Shown: positions 35,919-45,588 of the stretch, in pieces
Numbering within the stretch: the stretch's first letter is position 1
Layout of the letters: each line of letters begins with the position of its first letter
DNA from: Prado023 sp963700475
GTDB lineage: Bacteria; Actinomycetota; Actinomycetes; S36-B12; CAIYMF01
DNA: 64,000 nt
Direction: 5' to 3'
Assembly: GCA_963700475.1 (NCBI GenBank)
Contig: CAVOXR010000015.1
Location: 124,001 to 188,000, forward strand
Notes under the pieces: generated by a model
Seen by the model: only the letters and a program-made list of their open reading frames with translations
Told to the model about the DNA's origin: nothing
Databases searched by the model: none
Program-made: the position numbers and the translations under genes

Positions 35919-36710
35919 CTACTGTCCGGCGTCGAGCATCGCCCGCATGATCGTGGCCACCTGGTCGTAGGGGATCTCCTCCAGATCCAGGGATTCCAGC
36001 CATCGGGGCTCAAGGACGTGCAGACCCCACACGAGCGCCGTCAGGCAGGTCGCCAGCACTCGCGGGTCGACCGACGACGACAGACCCTCAGCCTCACCGT
36101 GCTCAGCGATGAGCCGCGCGACCATGGTGAGGGGCAACTGATCGTGCTGCGGCCCCAACTTGCCCTGGAGCGCGCGATCTGTGAGTACGCGCATGGCCCC
36201 GGCGGCCGCGCGGGTCTTCTCCAGGAGCAGGGGGAGGCTGTCGCGGAAGGTCTCGTAGGTGGGGGCAATGGCCAACTGCATGGATCGCTCGATGCGGTCG
36301 ATCGCCAGATCGAGCAGTTGCTCCTTGGAGGTCGTGTACCGGTAGAGGTCCGAGTGGGTCACGCCCGCCTCCGAGGCGATCTGGCGGATGCTCACGTCCC
36401 CTCCTGGACTGCCCAGCAGGAGTCGGACAGTGGCCGAGACGAGGTCCTCGAGACGCGCATGGGGTTGATCGTCCGAGGCGGCCTTGCGGGCCTGGAAGTC
36501 CCGGTGCCACGCGATGATCTCCCCGCGGGTCCACACACGGGTTCGCCCGCCGCCCGGGGCGGGCCGGCCGACGGGGAAGTCGGCATATCGGCTGCGGTAG
36601 GTCGACACGCTGTTGCGGTGCGCCAGTCCGAGGATGGCAGCGACCTCACCGGCGTCGATCAGGGCGTCGAGGTCGTCCGGGTCGTCGAGGTCCTGAGTCG
36701 ACATGGTCAT
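35919..36710 (-). CDS. TetR-family regulator with added N-terminal helix-turn-helix
   Basis: This 263-residue protein has two DNA-binding-like parts. Residues about 19-70 (GEVAAILGLAHRNSVSTYRS, then WTRGEIIAWHRDF) look like an AlpA/excisionase-type winged helix. Residues about 87-135 are a TetR helix-turn-helix (VSIRQIASEAGVTHSDLYRY), followed by a helical ligand domain. TetR proteins usually have about 200 residues and no such front domain. It is transcribed away from the sulfatase gene and probably controls that operon. Confidence 0.85.
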   Translation of the reverse strand: MTMSTQDLDDPDDLDALIDAGEVAAILGLAHRNSVSTYRSRYADFPVGRPAPGGGRTRVWTRGEIIAWHRDFQARKAASDDQPHARLEDLVSATVRLLLGSPGGDVSIRQIASEAGVTHSDLYRYTTSKEQLLDLAIDRIERSMQLAIAPTYETFRDSLPLLLEKTRAAAGAMRVLTDRALQGKLGPQHDQLPLTMVARLIAEHGEAEGLSSSVDPRVLATCLTALVWGLHVLEPRWLESLDLEEIPYDQVATIMRAMLDAGQ

Positions 36711-36746
36711 CCCGCGAGTCTACATCGGGGGAACGGGAGCGGTCGA

Positions 36747-36821
36747 CTCGCCTCGACAGGCGAGCGCGGTCGAGGCTGAGGGGCGCGCGCGACCGCATGG
36801 TCGAACGTAGTGGAGAACTAC
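36747..36821. promoter_or_regulatory. Inverted repeats between the TetR-like gene and the sulfatase gene
   Basis: CTCGCC/GGCGAG flank TCGACA at 36747-36764, and GTAGT/ACTAC flank GGAGA at 36807-36821. Either could be the operator of the TetR-like regulator, and the second has the size usual for TetR sites. No convincing -35/-10 pair was found for either gene. Confidence 0.35.
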
Positions 36822-36933
36822 CCCGCTGGGCGGGAAAGCGTATGGCCGGACAACTAGTGTGGGTCGTCAGCGTCGTCCCCGTTGGCGGGTGACGCCGACC
36901 ATCCATCGGGGCGTGACCACATCAGGAGCGCGC

Positions 36934-39344
36934 ATGACTGACATCGACCGCAGCAGCCTTCCCATCCGCCGCGCGACCTCCGGAGGTGTGGTCAACCGGA
37001 CGTTGGCTGGGTCGCAGCCCGACTGGAACCTGATCGCAGCCCCGTCGGCCCCCCAGGGGGCCCCGAATGTGGTGGTGGTGCTGATCGACGACGCCGGGTT
37101 CGGCAACCCGAGCACGTTCGGGGGTCCGATCCAGACCCCGAACTACACCCGCATGGCCGAGGGCGGGCTGAAGTTCAACCGATTCCACGTGACGGCGCTG
37201 TGCTCACCGACCCGGGCTGCGCTGCTGACTGGGCGCAACAGCCACCACGTGGGCTTCGGTTCGGTGGGCGAGTTCGCCGGTGGGTTCCCGGGGTACTGCG
37301 CCACGTTGCCGCGGGACTGCGCGCCGCTGCCCCGGATCCTGCGGGACAACGGGTACAGCACGGCCGCGTTCGGCAAGTGGCACCTGACCCCGGACGGGCA
37401 GCAGGGCCCGGCGGGTCCCTTCGACCGCTGGCCGAACGGGTGGGGCTTCGAGTACTTCTACGGCTTCCTCGGCGGTGGGGCGAGCCAGTGGGATCCGTGC
37501 CTGGCCGAGAACCAGAAGATCATCGGCACGCCCGAGGAGTACTACGACACGGACAACCCCTACTACTTCCCGGACGCGATGGCCGACCGGACCATCGAGT
37601 GGATGCACGGGGTGCGCGGCCAGGACGCCCACAAGCCGTTCTTCGTCTACTTCTCGACCGGGTGCAGCCACTCGCCGCACCACGTGTCCAACGAGTGGGC
37701 GGACAAGTACAAGGGCAAGTTCGACCAGGGCTGGGATGTCCTGCGTGAGGAGACCTTCGCCCGGCAGAAGGAGCTCGGGGTGATCCCCGCCGACGCGCGA
37801 GCTGACGGTGCGCGACGAGGCGTTCCCCGCGTGGGACAGCCTCCCGGACAACCTCAAGGCGTTCTACGCGCGTCAGATGGAGGTCTACGCGGGGTTCTCG
37901 GAGAACGCCGACCACAACGTGGGCCGGGTGCTGGACGCGATCGAGGAGCTCGGCGAGCTCGACAACACCCTGGTGCTGTGGATCTGGGGCGACAACGGGG
38001 CGAGCATGGAGGGCACGATCACCGGCTCGTTCAACGAGCTGACCATGCAGAACGGCATCCCGCTCACCGATGAGATGCAGCTCCAGCTCTCCGAGCGCTA
38101 CGGCGGGTTGGACGAGTGGGGTGCCCCGATCATGGACCCGCACTACTCGGCCGCGTGGGCGTGGGCGGGGAACGCCCCCTTCCAGTGGGGCAAGCAGGTG
38201 GGCTCCCACCTGGGCGGCACCCGCAACCCCATGGTCGTGCACTGGCCGGACAAGGTCACCGACGCCGGCGGGCTGCGCCCGCAGTTCAGCCACGTCATCG
38301 ACGTCGCCCCCACCATCCTGGAGCTCGCCGGGATCCCGCTGCCCACGACGGTGGACGGCATCGAGCAGGACCCGATGCACGGGACCTCGTTCGCCGCGAC
38401 GCTGACTGACGCGGCGGCACCGGAGCACCGGACCCAGCAGTACTTCGAGACCGTGGGCAACCGGGCCATGTACAAGGACGGCTGGTGGTTGGCTGTGAAG
38501 ACCGCGCGGATCCCCTGGGTGCTCACGCCCGCAGGCGATCGGGCCCTACGCCCCCGACGTGTGGGACCCCGACCAGGACCCCGTGGAGCTGTACTACCTG
38601 CCGGACGACTTCAGCCAGGCCCACGACCTCGCCGCTGATCACCCGGAGAAGGTGGCCGAGCTCAAGGAGCTGTTCTGGGCGGAGGCCGAGCGCTACCGGG
38701 TGCTTCCCCTGCTGGCCACCCTGTCGACCTTCTTCGGGATCCTGCCCCCGATCACCGACGAGACGCGCTTCGAGTACCGCGGCGGTGTGCAGGACGTGCT
38801 GTCCGGGATGATCCCGAGGATCTACAACCGCTCCTACTCGATCACCGCGGACCTTGTCGTCCCTGATGGTGGGGCGGAGGGCGTGATCGTGGCCGAAGCC
38901 GACCACCTCGGCGGCTTCACCCTCTACGTCAAGGACGGCAAGCTCACGCACACCTACTCGATGATGGGGGTGTTCATCTTCAAGCAGGTCGCCGAGCAGG
39001 ACCTCCCCAGTGGGGAGGTGACGGTGCGCATGGAGTTCGCGGCCGACGCTCCCAAGCCGGCCACCGGCGGTGAGGTCACGCTGTTCATCAACGACCGGCC
39101 TGTCGGCCACGGGCGGATGGACCACACGGTGCCGGTCAGGTTCTCCGGGTACGCGGGGATGGACATCGGCCGTGACAATGGCGGTGTCGTCGACCTGAGC
39201 TACGAGGACCAGGCTCCCTTCGCCTTCACGGGGACTGTCAAGAAGGTGGTCTTCGACATCAAGCCGCACCTGACCACCGCGGACGAGTCCGAGCTCCATG
39301 CGGCCGCCCAGCGGGGCCACGCAGCAGACGCTCTGTCGAACTGA
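36934..39344 (+). CDS. Arylsulfatase (two frame breaks)
   Basis: This type I sulfatase (about 800 residues) hydrolyses sulfate esters using formylglycine made from Cys90 in CSPTRAALLTGR (90-101). Calcium-binding Asp residues are in LIDDAGFG (50-57), and the long C-terminal part includes DPDQDPVELYYLPDD. The ATG at 36934 has AGGAG at five bases. One surplus base near 37796 (before ELTVRDEAF) and one in the CCC run at 38528-38530 (before PQAIGPYAPDVWDP) break the frame; the rest is intact. There is no signal peptide, so it may act in the cytoplasm. The facing anSME gene could supply Cys-to-formylglycine conversion. Confidence 0.9.
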
Positions 39345-39361
39345 GGACCAGAGGAGCACTC

Positions 39362-39880
39362 ATGCACTTCCGAGACGAGACCACCAACGTCCTCATCGGC
39401 GGGTACCTGTCCGAACAGGCCGCACGTGAGGACTACGAGGCGGTGCTGAACTGCGGTGAGCGCATCTGGGGCGCCGCCGTCGTGAGCAAGGACCTGAAGG
39501 GCAACGTCACCGTCGACGAGAGTGACCACGCTGTCACCGAGGCAGCTGTGGGCATGGCCGGCGTCGGGTTCGTCATCGGGCTGTTCGCCCCACCGCTGCT
39601 CGCCGCCACCGTCCTCGGGGCCGCCGTGGGCGCCGCCGGCGGCGCGGCACTGCACAAGAAGATCGGCGAGGGGATCGGGGAGACCGCCGGGGAGACGATC
39701 CCGATCGGCGGGGCGGGCCTGCTGGTGGCCTATCCGCACGACCATGCAGAGACTGTGGAGGCGGCAGTGCGGCGCGCGATCCAGACGGTCGTCGGACAAG
39801 CCACCGGCAGCCACGTCGACGCTCTCAAGGGTGCCCTGGCCGACGCCCAGGCCAAGCTCGCCCAGGGCACCGGCGCCTAG
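39362..39880 (+). CDS. DUF1269-like protein behind the sulfatase
   Basis: This 172-residue protein is related to the product of the gene at 33015. It has an N-terminal alpha/beta part (VLIGGYLSEQAAREDYEAV), a Gly/Ala-rich hydrophobic hairpin (about 60-98) and a C-terminal helical tail. It lies 17 bases after the sulfatase with GAGGAG upstream, so the two are co-transcribed. After its stop, another frame reads RRDYEAFLRAIAEGRIPR up to a stop at 39955-39957. This may be a tail lost through a frame break or just chance. Function unknown. Confidence 0.75.
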   Translation: MHFRDETTNVLIGGYLSEQAAREDYEAVLNCGERIWGAAVVSKDLKGNVTVDESDHAVTEAAVGMAGVGFVIGLFAPPLLAATVLGAAVGAAGGAALHKKIGEGIGETAGETIPIGGAGLLVAYPHDHAETVEAAVRRAIQTVVGQATGSHVDALKGALADAQAKLAQGTGA

Positions 39881-40018
39881 ACCGGCGCGACTACGAGGCG
39901 TTCCTCCGGGCGATCGCCGAGGGTCGCATCCCGAGGGCCGACGTCAGCGAGAAATGACCCAGTCCGACACTGTCCGGGGATCCGGCAACCGCCCGATCGA
40001 TGCAACTAGTCTGCGACC

Positions 40019-41702
40019 ATGAATCTGACACCAGTCGCATTGCGCGGCTACGACAAGTCCTGGCTGAGCCGCGATGTCATTGCGGGAGTCACCCTCGCCG
40101 CGATCGCCATCCCGGAGGTCATGGGGTACACCTCCATCGCCCAGACGCCGATCCAGACTGGCCTCTACACGGTGATCCTCCCGACCCTCATGTTCGCCCT
40201 CCTCGGCTCCTCCAAGCTGCTGGTGGTGGGCGCCGACTCGGCCACCGCCGCGGTCCTCGCCGCCGGCCTCGCGGGTCTGGGTGTGGCGGGGCTCACCCCG
40301 TACTCCGAGGAGTGGGTCGCCTGGTGCAGCCTCACCGCACTTGTCGTGGGCGGGATGCTGCTCCTCGCGCGACTGCTCAAGCTGGGGTTCATCGGTGACT
40401 TCCTGAGCACGTCGGTGCTGGTCGGGTTCCTGACCGGTGTGGGGATCCAGGTCTTCTCCGGGCAGATCCCGGCCATGCTCGGGCGTCCCCAAGGGGACGG
40501 GCAACTGGTTCCAGCAGCAGTGGACGATGATCACCTCCATCCCCGACGCGAACATGACGACCGTGGGCTTCGCCGCGCTGACGCTGGTGTTGATCATCGG
40601 ATTCAAGAGGTTCATGCCGAAGATCCCCGGAGCCCTGATCGCGGTCTTCGCCTGCATCGCCATCTCCACCGCGATCGACGCCACCGCTGACGGCGTTGCT
40701 GTCGTGGGGGCCGTCCCGGCCGGACCGCCGCCGTTGGGCCTGCCCCAGGGCGTCACCCTCAGCGATGCCGTCGAGGTGCTGGGCGTGGCCTTCTCCTGCT
40801 TCGTCCTGATCGTCGCCCAGAGTGCGGCGACCTCGCGCAGCTTCGCCGCCAAGCACGGCGATCGCGTCGACATCAACCGCGACATCGTCGGACTGTCAGC
40901 CGCGGACTTCGCCGCGGGGCTCTCGGGGACCTTCGTCGTCAACGGCAGCCCCACCAAGACCCAGATCCTGGATGAGAACGGCGGCCGGTCGCAGGTGTCG
41001 AACATCACCATGTCGGCGGTCGTCCTGCTGTTCGCGCTGTTCCTGACCAGCCTGCTGACCAACATGCCCGAGGCGACGCTGGCGGGCATCGTGTTCATGA
41101 TCGGGATCAGCCTCATCGACATCCCCGGGCTGAAGAAGATCCGCGCCGAGCGTGCCAGCGAGTTCGTCATCGCCTGCCTGACCGGCTTCGTGGTCTTCGC
41201 GGTCGGCGTCGAGCAGGGGATCATCCTGGCCATCGTTGCCTCCATCCTGGAGGTCATCAGGCGCGCCTACAGCCCGAAGGACTTCGTCCTGGTCCAGCAG
41301 CCTGATGGCGAGCCCAGCTACGTGGCCGCCGAGGCAGGTACCCAGAGCGCGTCCGGGCTGATCGTGTTCCGGTTCGACGCCGAGCTGTTCTACGCGAACG
41401 CCGGACGCTTCTGCGACGACCTCAAGGCGCTCGTCGATGGGGCGCCCGACCCGGTGCGCTGGGTCCTGCTCGACGCGTCGTCGCTGACCGACGTCGACTA
41501 CTCGGCCGGGATCCAGCTCAAGGACCTCGGCGAGTTCCTGCGCACCCGGAACATCCGGGTCGGGCTGGTCCGTGCCGACGACGATCTCATCGCGACGCTG
41601 CACACCTACGAGGTCCTGGGCGCCGACTCCCATGTCGGCGTCTACCGAAGGCTCGAGGACGGGCTCGCGGCGTTCCGGGCAGACGTGGGCGCGACCCGCT
41701 GA
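40019..41702 (+). CDS. SulP-family anion transporter with STAS domain (one frame break)
   Basis: This inner-membrane permease of about 560 residues is likely for sulfate. It has the SulP N-terminal signature (IPEVMGYTSIAQTPIQTGLY), about 10 to 12 helices, and a C-terminal STAS domain from about residue 440 with WVLLDASSLTDVDYSAGIQL. One surplus base in the GGG run at 40479-40482 breaks the frame between SGQIPAMLG and VPKGTGNW. It follows the sulfatase and DUF1269-like genes. This fits handling of released or external sulfate, although bicarbonate or chloride transport cannot be excluded. Confidence 0.87.
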
Positions 41703-41756
41703 GTCTGGTGACGGGAGGTCGTTCCCGACCGGGTGTGGACCAGCGCCCGGTGATGC

Positions 41757-43424
41757 CTATGCGTCCGGGTACGTCCCCTCGCGCAGCCACGTGGTGCCGG
41801 CGGTGATGGCCGTGTGGGTGGATTCGCCAAGTATCTCGGTTGCCTCGACAACGGTGAGGTCCTCGGCCCCGATCAGCCCGTTGCGCTGGATCTGCTCGGC
41901 CACGCGGGGGTCAACGCCACTGAGGTAGAGCCGACCGCCGGCGTCCCGGATCTGGCCGGCGTACCACTCGAGGACCTTGACAAGGGTGGCCCCGATGCGG
42001 TCCCGGCCGCGCAGCCGGAGCACGACCACAGGACGCGAGCCGGGTGTCACGTGGGGGAGGGTTCCCTCAAGGCTGCGGGCGCCGGCGTAGAAGAGGTTGC
42101 CCTCGATGTCGAGCACCGTGACCTCTCCGGCGGGGAGCTCCGCGGGGGCGGGGCGCAGCGCGGTCCCGCGGCCCTCGATGTCGACGAGGGTGAAGACGCG
42201 CACCTCGTTCATGCTCCGGTTCAGCGTGTGCAGCGCGGAGAGGATCACGCCCAGGCCAACGGCGACCGTCACGGGGAGCAGGAGCGTGGCCACCAGCGTC
42301 ATCGACATCAGGACCGCGCCGGATCGGGTGGTGCGCCACACCGCCCGCACCTCGCGCGGCTTCAGCGACTGGAAGCCGGCGAGGATGAGCAGGGCGGCCA
42401 GCGTGGGCATGGCGACCTGCCCCACGATCCCCGAGAGAGCCACGAGGAAGATGATCATCCACGCCCCGGAGGCGATCACCGAGAGTCGGCCGACGCCTCC
42501 TGCGAGGACGTTGAATGCGGTCTGGCCCACCGATCCGCCGACGGGGATCCCGCGGAACAGGCTGGTGGCGAGGTTCGCCGTACCGTGCGCCACGAAGTCC
42601 CGGGAGATGTTCGACGGAGCCCCGTCGGGGTTGCGGAACTGACCTGCGACGCCCGAGGACTGGACAAGGATCACGACGGTGATCGCCAGCGCGCTGGTGA
42701 TGGTGGTGGACGTGAGGTAGTCGAACGAGGGCAGGGCAGGCATCGGCATTCCGGCCGGGATCTCCGCGGTGTCCGAGGCCAGGGCCACCTCGGCCTCGGG
42801 TCGCATCGCCACCACCAGCGACGGCACGACGATCGCCAGCAATGGTCCGATGGTCGACAGCGGTGTGCGGTCCAGCACGATGGCGATGACCATCGCGCTG
42901 GCGCCCATCGCGAGCGCGGGCATGGACCATTCGGGGATGTGGGTGAGGGTGTCCCACGCCTTGGCGACGCTGTTGGCGCCGGTCGCTGGGTAGCCCACGA
43001 AGTCGCCGAACTGGCTGAGGATGAGGATCAGCGAGACCCCGGTCAGGAAGCCCGTCATCACCGAGTGGGACACGAACCGGGTGTAGCGGCCGAGCTTGAG
43101 CACGCCGGCCAACAGGGCGAAGATGCCGACGAGGAACACGAGGGTCCCCAGGAGGCTGTCGATCTCGCCGGAGGGAACCCCGTCCAGTGCCTCGGCGGTG
43201 CCCAGGGCGGCTGCACTTGTTGTGGCGATGACCATGATCCCGGTGCTGGTGACCAGGCCGCCGAAGATCGGACCCATCGCGCTCGAGTACAGGCCGGCCA
43301 CCGGGTTGGCGCCCGCGAGCAGGGCTGTGGCCATCCCGTCGGGCACGCTGCCGATCGCCCCCGCCAGACCGGCAAGGACCTCCTTCACCGCGCTCGGTCG
43401 GGCCTGGGTGCCGGCCGTGCCCAC
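41757..43424 (-). CDS. SulP-family anion transporter with STAS domain
   Basis: This 555-residue relative of the preceding transporter has IGSVPDGMATALLAGANPVAGLY at the start, the membrane region and a C-terminal STAS domain (VTVLDIEGNLFYAG onward). The GTG at 43424 is the first start in frame. An ATG at 43489, inside the end of the anSME gene and with GGAG upstream, gives MSDTPDPQTP. It then joins this frame as WPGDRWPEPTP if one C is missing in the run near 43460. That longer start is probably the real one and would couple the gene to anSME. It converges on the other SulP gene. Confidence 0.88.
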   Translation of the reverse strand: MGTAGTQARPSAVKEVLAGLAGAIGSVPDGMATALLAGANPVAGLYSSAMGPIFGGLVTSTGIMVIATTSAAALGTAEALDGVPSGEIDSLLGTLVFLVGIFALLAGVLKLGRYTRFVSHSVMTGFLTGVSLILILSQFGDFVGYPATGANSVAKAWDTLTHIPEWSMPALAMGASAMVIAIVLDRTPLSTIGPLLAIVVPSLVVAMRPEAEVALASDTAEIPAGMPMPALPSFDYLTSTTITSALAITVVILVQSSGVAGQFRNPDGAPSNISRDFVAHGTANLATSLFRGIPVGGSVGQTAFNVLAGGVGRLSVIASGAWMIIFLVALSGIVGQVAMPTLAALLILAGFQSLKPREVRAVWRTTRSGAVLMSMTLVATLLLPVTVAVGLGVILSALHTLNRSMNEVRVFTLVDIEGRGTALRPAPAELPAGEVTVLDIEGNLFYAGARSLEGTLPHVTPGSRPVVVLRLRGRDRIGATLVKVLEWYAGQIRDAGGRLYLSGVDPRVAEQIQRNGLIGAEDLTVVEATEILGESTHTAITAGTTWLREGTYPDA

Positions 43425-43481
43425 CTGGGGTGTCGGCTCGGGCCAGCGGTCGCCGGGCCAGGGGTCTGCGGGTCGGGGGTG

Positions 43482-44852
43482 TCACTCATGAATCACTCCA
43501 GGATCCGTCCTCACGGGAAGCGGTGCACCGTGGCAGCGCTTCCACTTGGCCCCCGACCCGCAGGTGCACGGGTCGTTGCGCCCTCGGGCCGCGTCGGCGG
43601 CCGCGTACCAGTCGCGCAGTCCCGTCGCGTCCTGCCCCGCGCGCAACAGGCCGGCCATGTGCCGCATCGGGGCGTCGACATGGCCGAAGAACGCCTTGTA
43701 CCCGGCGCACAGGTGGTGCAGCCCGGGCTCCCCGTCGGGCGTGGTGGCGAAGCGGTCCTTCGGGCAGCCGCCATTGCAGGCGAAGCGCACGTCGCAGTCC
43801 AGGCAGTACTGCGGAAGGGTGTCGAACTTGGCGTTGCCGAAGGCCGCCTGCTCGGGGGAGTTGACGAGCTCGAGCAGGGTGCGCCCCTCGGCGATGCTGC
43901 CCAGCAGGTAGTCGGGCTCGACGTAGTGGTCGCAGGAGTACAGGTCCCCGTTGTGCTCGAGGGCCAGCGCCGACCCGCAGGTCTTGGCATGCACGCAGAT
44001 CCCGACCTGGTCCATCCCCAGCCAGTGCGCCAGGGAGGTGTCGAACATCTGCACGAACACGTCCCCGACATCGTGGCGGGCCCAGTCCTCGAACACGTCG
44101 ATGAGGAACCGGCCGTACTGCTCCCCGGTCACGCTGCGGTGCGTCACCGCTGAGCCGGCCTGCCGGTACAGGGGGCGGTCCTTGGCCCGCACGCCCCACC
44201 CGGAGTCCGCCATCGGGAGCATCTCGGGGGTCATCCGCTCCACGATCGGGATGAACTGGATGAACCCCGCGCCCAACTCGTCGCGCAGGAACCGGTACAC
44301 CTCACGGCCGTGGTCGGCGTTCGCTGCGTTGACCGTCGTCAGCGCGTTCCACTCCACGTCATGGCGCTGCAGGACCTCCCATCCGTGGAGGACCCGGTCG
44401 AAGGTCGGCTTGCCGCCCTTGTCCACCCGGTAGGCGTCGTGCATCTCCCGTGGGCCGTCGATCGACAGCCCGACGAGGAACTTGTTCTCGGCGAGGAACG
44501 CGCCCCACTCGTCGTCGAGCAGGGTCCCGTTCGTCTGGATCGTGTGCAGCGCGCTCTGACCCGGCCCGGCGAAGCGCGCCGCCAGCTCGACCGAGCGGGC
44601 GAAGAACTCCAGGCCCATCAGGGTCGGCTCCCCACCCTGGTACGAGATGCTCACCTCGGCGTCGGCCGGATGGGCGGCGAACAGTTGCTCCAGGTAGGCC
44701 TCGTGGACAGCCGCGGTCATGCGGAACTCGCTGTTCGGGTACAGCTGCTCCTTGGACAGGAAGAAGCAGTACTCGCAGTCCAAGTTGCAGACCGCGCCCG
44801 TGGGCTTGGACATCACATGGAAGGCGCCACGGGCGGTCGCCGCGTCCGTCAC
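43482..44852 (-). CDS. Anaerobic sulfatase-maturating enzyme (radical SAM, SPASM) with SEC-C tail
   Basis: This iron-sulfur enzyme converts the active-site Cys or Ser of sulfatases to formylglycine. The 456-residue protein has the radical-SAM cluster CNLDCEYC (Cys22, 26, 29), QGGEPTLMG and the anSME-type IQTNGTLL. Further cluster Cys residues are in CGSALALEHNGDLYSCDHY and CLDCDVRFACNGGCPKDRF. The last 35 residues hold a SEC-C zinc motif, RNDPCTCGSGAKWKRCHG. The start is GTG at 44852 with AGGAGG. Its partner is probably the CSPTR sulfatase at 36934. Confidence 0.93.
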   Translation of the reverse strand: MTDAATARGAFHVMSKPTGAVCNLDCEYCFFLSKEQLYPNSEFRMTAAVHEAYLEQLFAAHPADAEVSISYQGGEPTLMGLEFFARSVELAARFAGPGQSALHTIQTNGTLLDDEWGAFLAENKFLVGLSIDGPREMHDAYRVDKGGKPTFDRVLHGWEVLQRHDVEWNALTTVNAANADHGREVYRFLRDELGAGFIQFIPIVERMTPEMLPMADSGWGVRAKDRPLYRQAGSAVTHRSVTGEQYGRFLIDVFEDWARHDVGDVFVQMFDTSLAHWLGMDQVGICVHAKTCGSALALEHNGDLYSCDHYVEPDYLLGSIAEGRTLLELVNSPEQAAFGNAKFDTLPQYCLDCDVRFACNGGCPKDRFATTPDGEPGLHHLCAGYKAFFGHVDAPMRHMAGLLRAGQDATGLRDWYAAADAARGRNDPCTCGSGAKWKRCHGAPLPVRTDPGVIHE

Positions 44853-44991
44853 AGAGAGTCCTCCTGACTCAGGGACGCCACCTTATCGACTGCCCCGACC
44901 GGTTGGCAGGGCGATGGGTCGCGGTGGGGTTGCTTGCCAACCGGATGGACGAGCGATTGCGGACCTGCCGCGGTCTGTCAGAATCTGCGCC

Positions 44992-45501
44992 ATGGCTGAT
45001 GCACCTCCTCCCGCGGACGGATGGTCCCGGATCCTGTTCAAGAGCAAGTTCGGCGCCGGACGTGACTTCGAGGTCAGCGACACCTCGGGCGCCCGCGTCC
45101 TGTTCGTCGACGGCAAGATCGGGACGACTCCGAAGGCCGAGGTTCGCGACGCCCAGGACAAGGTCGTCTACAAGGTCAAGGGACAGTTCCTGGGCATCCC
45201 CAAGCGGATGGAGATCTCGACCGCGGACGGTTCCAAGGTCGCTGAGCTCAAGGCGAAGGCGTTCTCGATCGTCAAGGACAAGATGACCATGACGATGGCC
45301 GACGGCAGCACGTGGCAGGTCGCGGGCACCCTGATGGAGAAGAACTACTCCATCAGCTCCGAGGGCCAGCCCATCGCAACGATCAGCCAGAAGTGGCTGA
45401 CAGTCCGTGACAAGTACACGGTTGACTACCTGAGCACCCTGGACCCGGGCCTGGTCATGGCCGTGGTCTGGGCCATCGACCGCTGGGTCGAGCGCGACTG
45501 A
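44992..45501 (+). CDS. LURP-one-related (tubby-like) family protein
   Basis: This 169-residue protein has repeated short beta segments such as FEVSDTSGARVLFVDGKI, VVYKVKGQFLGIPKRMEI and WQVAGTLMEKNYSI, ending with DYLSTLDPGLVMAVVWAID. This is the pattern of the LOR/tubby-like barrel, thought to bind phospholipid or act as a scramblase-like protein. The role in bacteria is unknown. The ATG at 44992 begins 140 bases from the divergent anSME gene. Confidence 0.8.
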   Translation: MADAPPPADGWSRILFKSKFGAGRDFEVSDTSGARVLFVDGKIGTTPKAEVRDAQDKVVYKVKGQFLGIPKRMEISTADGSKVAELKAKAFSIVKDKMTMTMADGSTWQVAGTLMEKNYSISSEGQPIATISQKWLTVRDKYTVDYLSTLDPGLVMAVVWAIDRWVERD

Positions 45502-45588
45502 CGTCCGGCGATCGTCCCGACGCACTCCTCCTCCCCACGACTCCTCCCCACGACCTGCCATCGATGGCACCCCCACGAAGGGACGACT

